A stretch of DNA of 64,000 nt from Caldilineaceae bacterium (GTDB taxonomy: Bacteria > Chloroflexota > Anaerolineae > Caldilineales > Caldilineaceae). How positions within the stretch are numbered: the first letter of the stretch is position 1; every line of letters begins with the position of its first letter. Made by a program: the position numbers and the translations under genes. The notes under the pieces are model-generated. The model did no database searches. It was not told where the DNA came from and saw only the letters and a program-made list of their open reading frames with translations. Positions 63,762 through 64,000 of this stretch are shown here, piece by piece. The stretch lies in NCBI GenBank assembly GCA_020634755.1, contig JACKBC010000037.1, positions 11,189 to 75,188 of the forward strand. The letters run 5' to 3'.

Positions 63762-64000
63762 ATGGCAAATTTACTAGATTGGAACATATTAGAGCATAAG
63801 GTCAAATCATACTTTGATGAGGAACTTGGTATTGATACCCCTCAAAAAGCTTTTCCCATTTTGATGGTTGCGAGCCTCCTCGGTATTTCCGATGAAGAAG
63901 CAGAAGATGCAATTACAGATGGCTCAAAAGATCGCGGAGTTGATGCGGTGTTTGTTGATGACAGAGACGGCCGCAATGCTATGCATGTCTTTCAATTTAA
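63762..64000 (+). CDS. Likely AIPR-type nuclease, N-terminal part (cut by window edge)
   Basis: 79 codons are visible. The reading begins MANLLDWNILEHKVKSYFDE, then FPILMVASLLGISDEEAEDA. ITDGSKDRGVDAVFVDDRDG followed by AMHVFQF fits the N-terminal PD-(D/E)XK-like motif (D-G-x3-D-x-G-x-D-A, then a Q-x-K strand) of AIPR and related phage-defence proteins. The lysine lies just past the edge. AAGGAAC precedes the ATG. The DNA becomes clearly richer in A/T from here, unlike the operon before it, which suggests the start of a transferred segment. The family call is from the motif only. Confidence 0.6.
   Translation, partial: MANLLDWNILEHKVKSYFDEELGIDTPQKAFPILMVASLLGISDEEAEDAITDGSKDRGVDAVFVDDRDGRNAMHVFQF

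Overview
The window looks like a chromosomal piece of a member of the Chloroflexota (Anaerolineae/Caldilineae-like). This is inferred from gene content and style: an AfsR/SARP-type regulator with NB-ATPase and TPRs, a Uma2-family nuclease, a DUF559 nuclease, an orphan 7TM sensor, very large exported proteins with Pro/Thr-rich linkers, ELWxSDGTxxGT repeats, and many short palindromic intergenic repeats. Base composition is moderately GC-rich. No rRNA, tRNA, CRISPR array, integrase or transposase was found.

Layout. 1-5340 (minus): the 5'-truncated-at-the-edge ftsK gene (its C-terminal end runs off the window) and a two-gene unit for a membrane protein and an orphan 7TM sensor. 5708-19290 (mostly plus): a FAS1 lipoprotein, a P-loop protein, an enolase-superfamily enzyme, a membrane protein, a NUDIX hydrolase (minus), an M20 peptidase, a GT39-like glycosyltransferase, a P1-family peptidase, a Gfo/Idh/MocA oxidoreductase and a DNA polymerase III alpha-like polymerase. 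19436-22105 (minus): a multicopper oxidase, a 71-aa protein and a DapA-family lyase. 22366-24930: pyrC and pyrB for pyrimidine synthesis. 25554-30435: a modular HtrA-type exported protease, mscL and nei. 30487-36856: a metallopeptidase/amidinohydrolase pair, a Uma2 nuclease, and a translationally coupled amidohydrolase-GNAT-sulfatase operon.

37178-55222 is the accessory, exported-protein part. It has a DUF4185-like protein, a subtilisin with seven chitobiase-type repeats, a beta-helix protein carrying two blue-copper domains and a lamin-tail domain, and an ELWxSDGT repeat protein. All four end in a similar short motif, [FY]-L-P-x-x-x-[KR]. Between them lie a DUF559 nuclease whose 3' end has been amplified into a tandem array, and a SARP regulator that appears to be transcribed as a leaderless mRNA.

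55513-63753 is a dipeptide/oligopeptide ABC transporter operon (SBP, two permeases, two ATPases) followed by a class C beta-lactamase-like hydrolase. A PIN/RHH toxin-antitoxin pair sits antisense inside the operon. The last 239 bases begin a likely AIPR-type (abortive infection) nuclease gene that is cut by the window edge.

The transporter, M20 and P1 peptidases, serine hydrolase and exported proteases suggest a heterotroph living on peptides. The strongest unexplained signals are the common C-terminal motif of the exported proteins, three families of palindromic intergenic repeats, repeat DNA inserted in frame in the polymerase gene, the tandem array carrying the end of the DUF559 gene, and three promoters whose -10 box lies six bases before a start codon.
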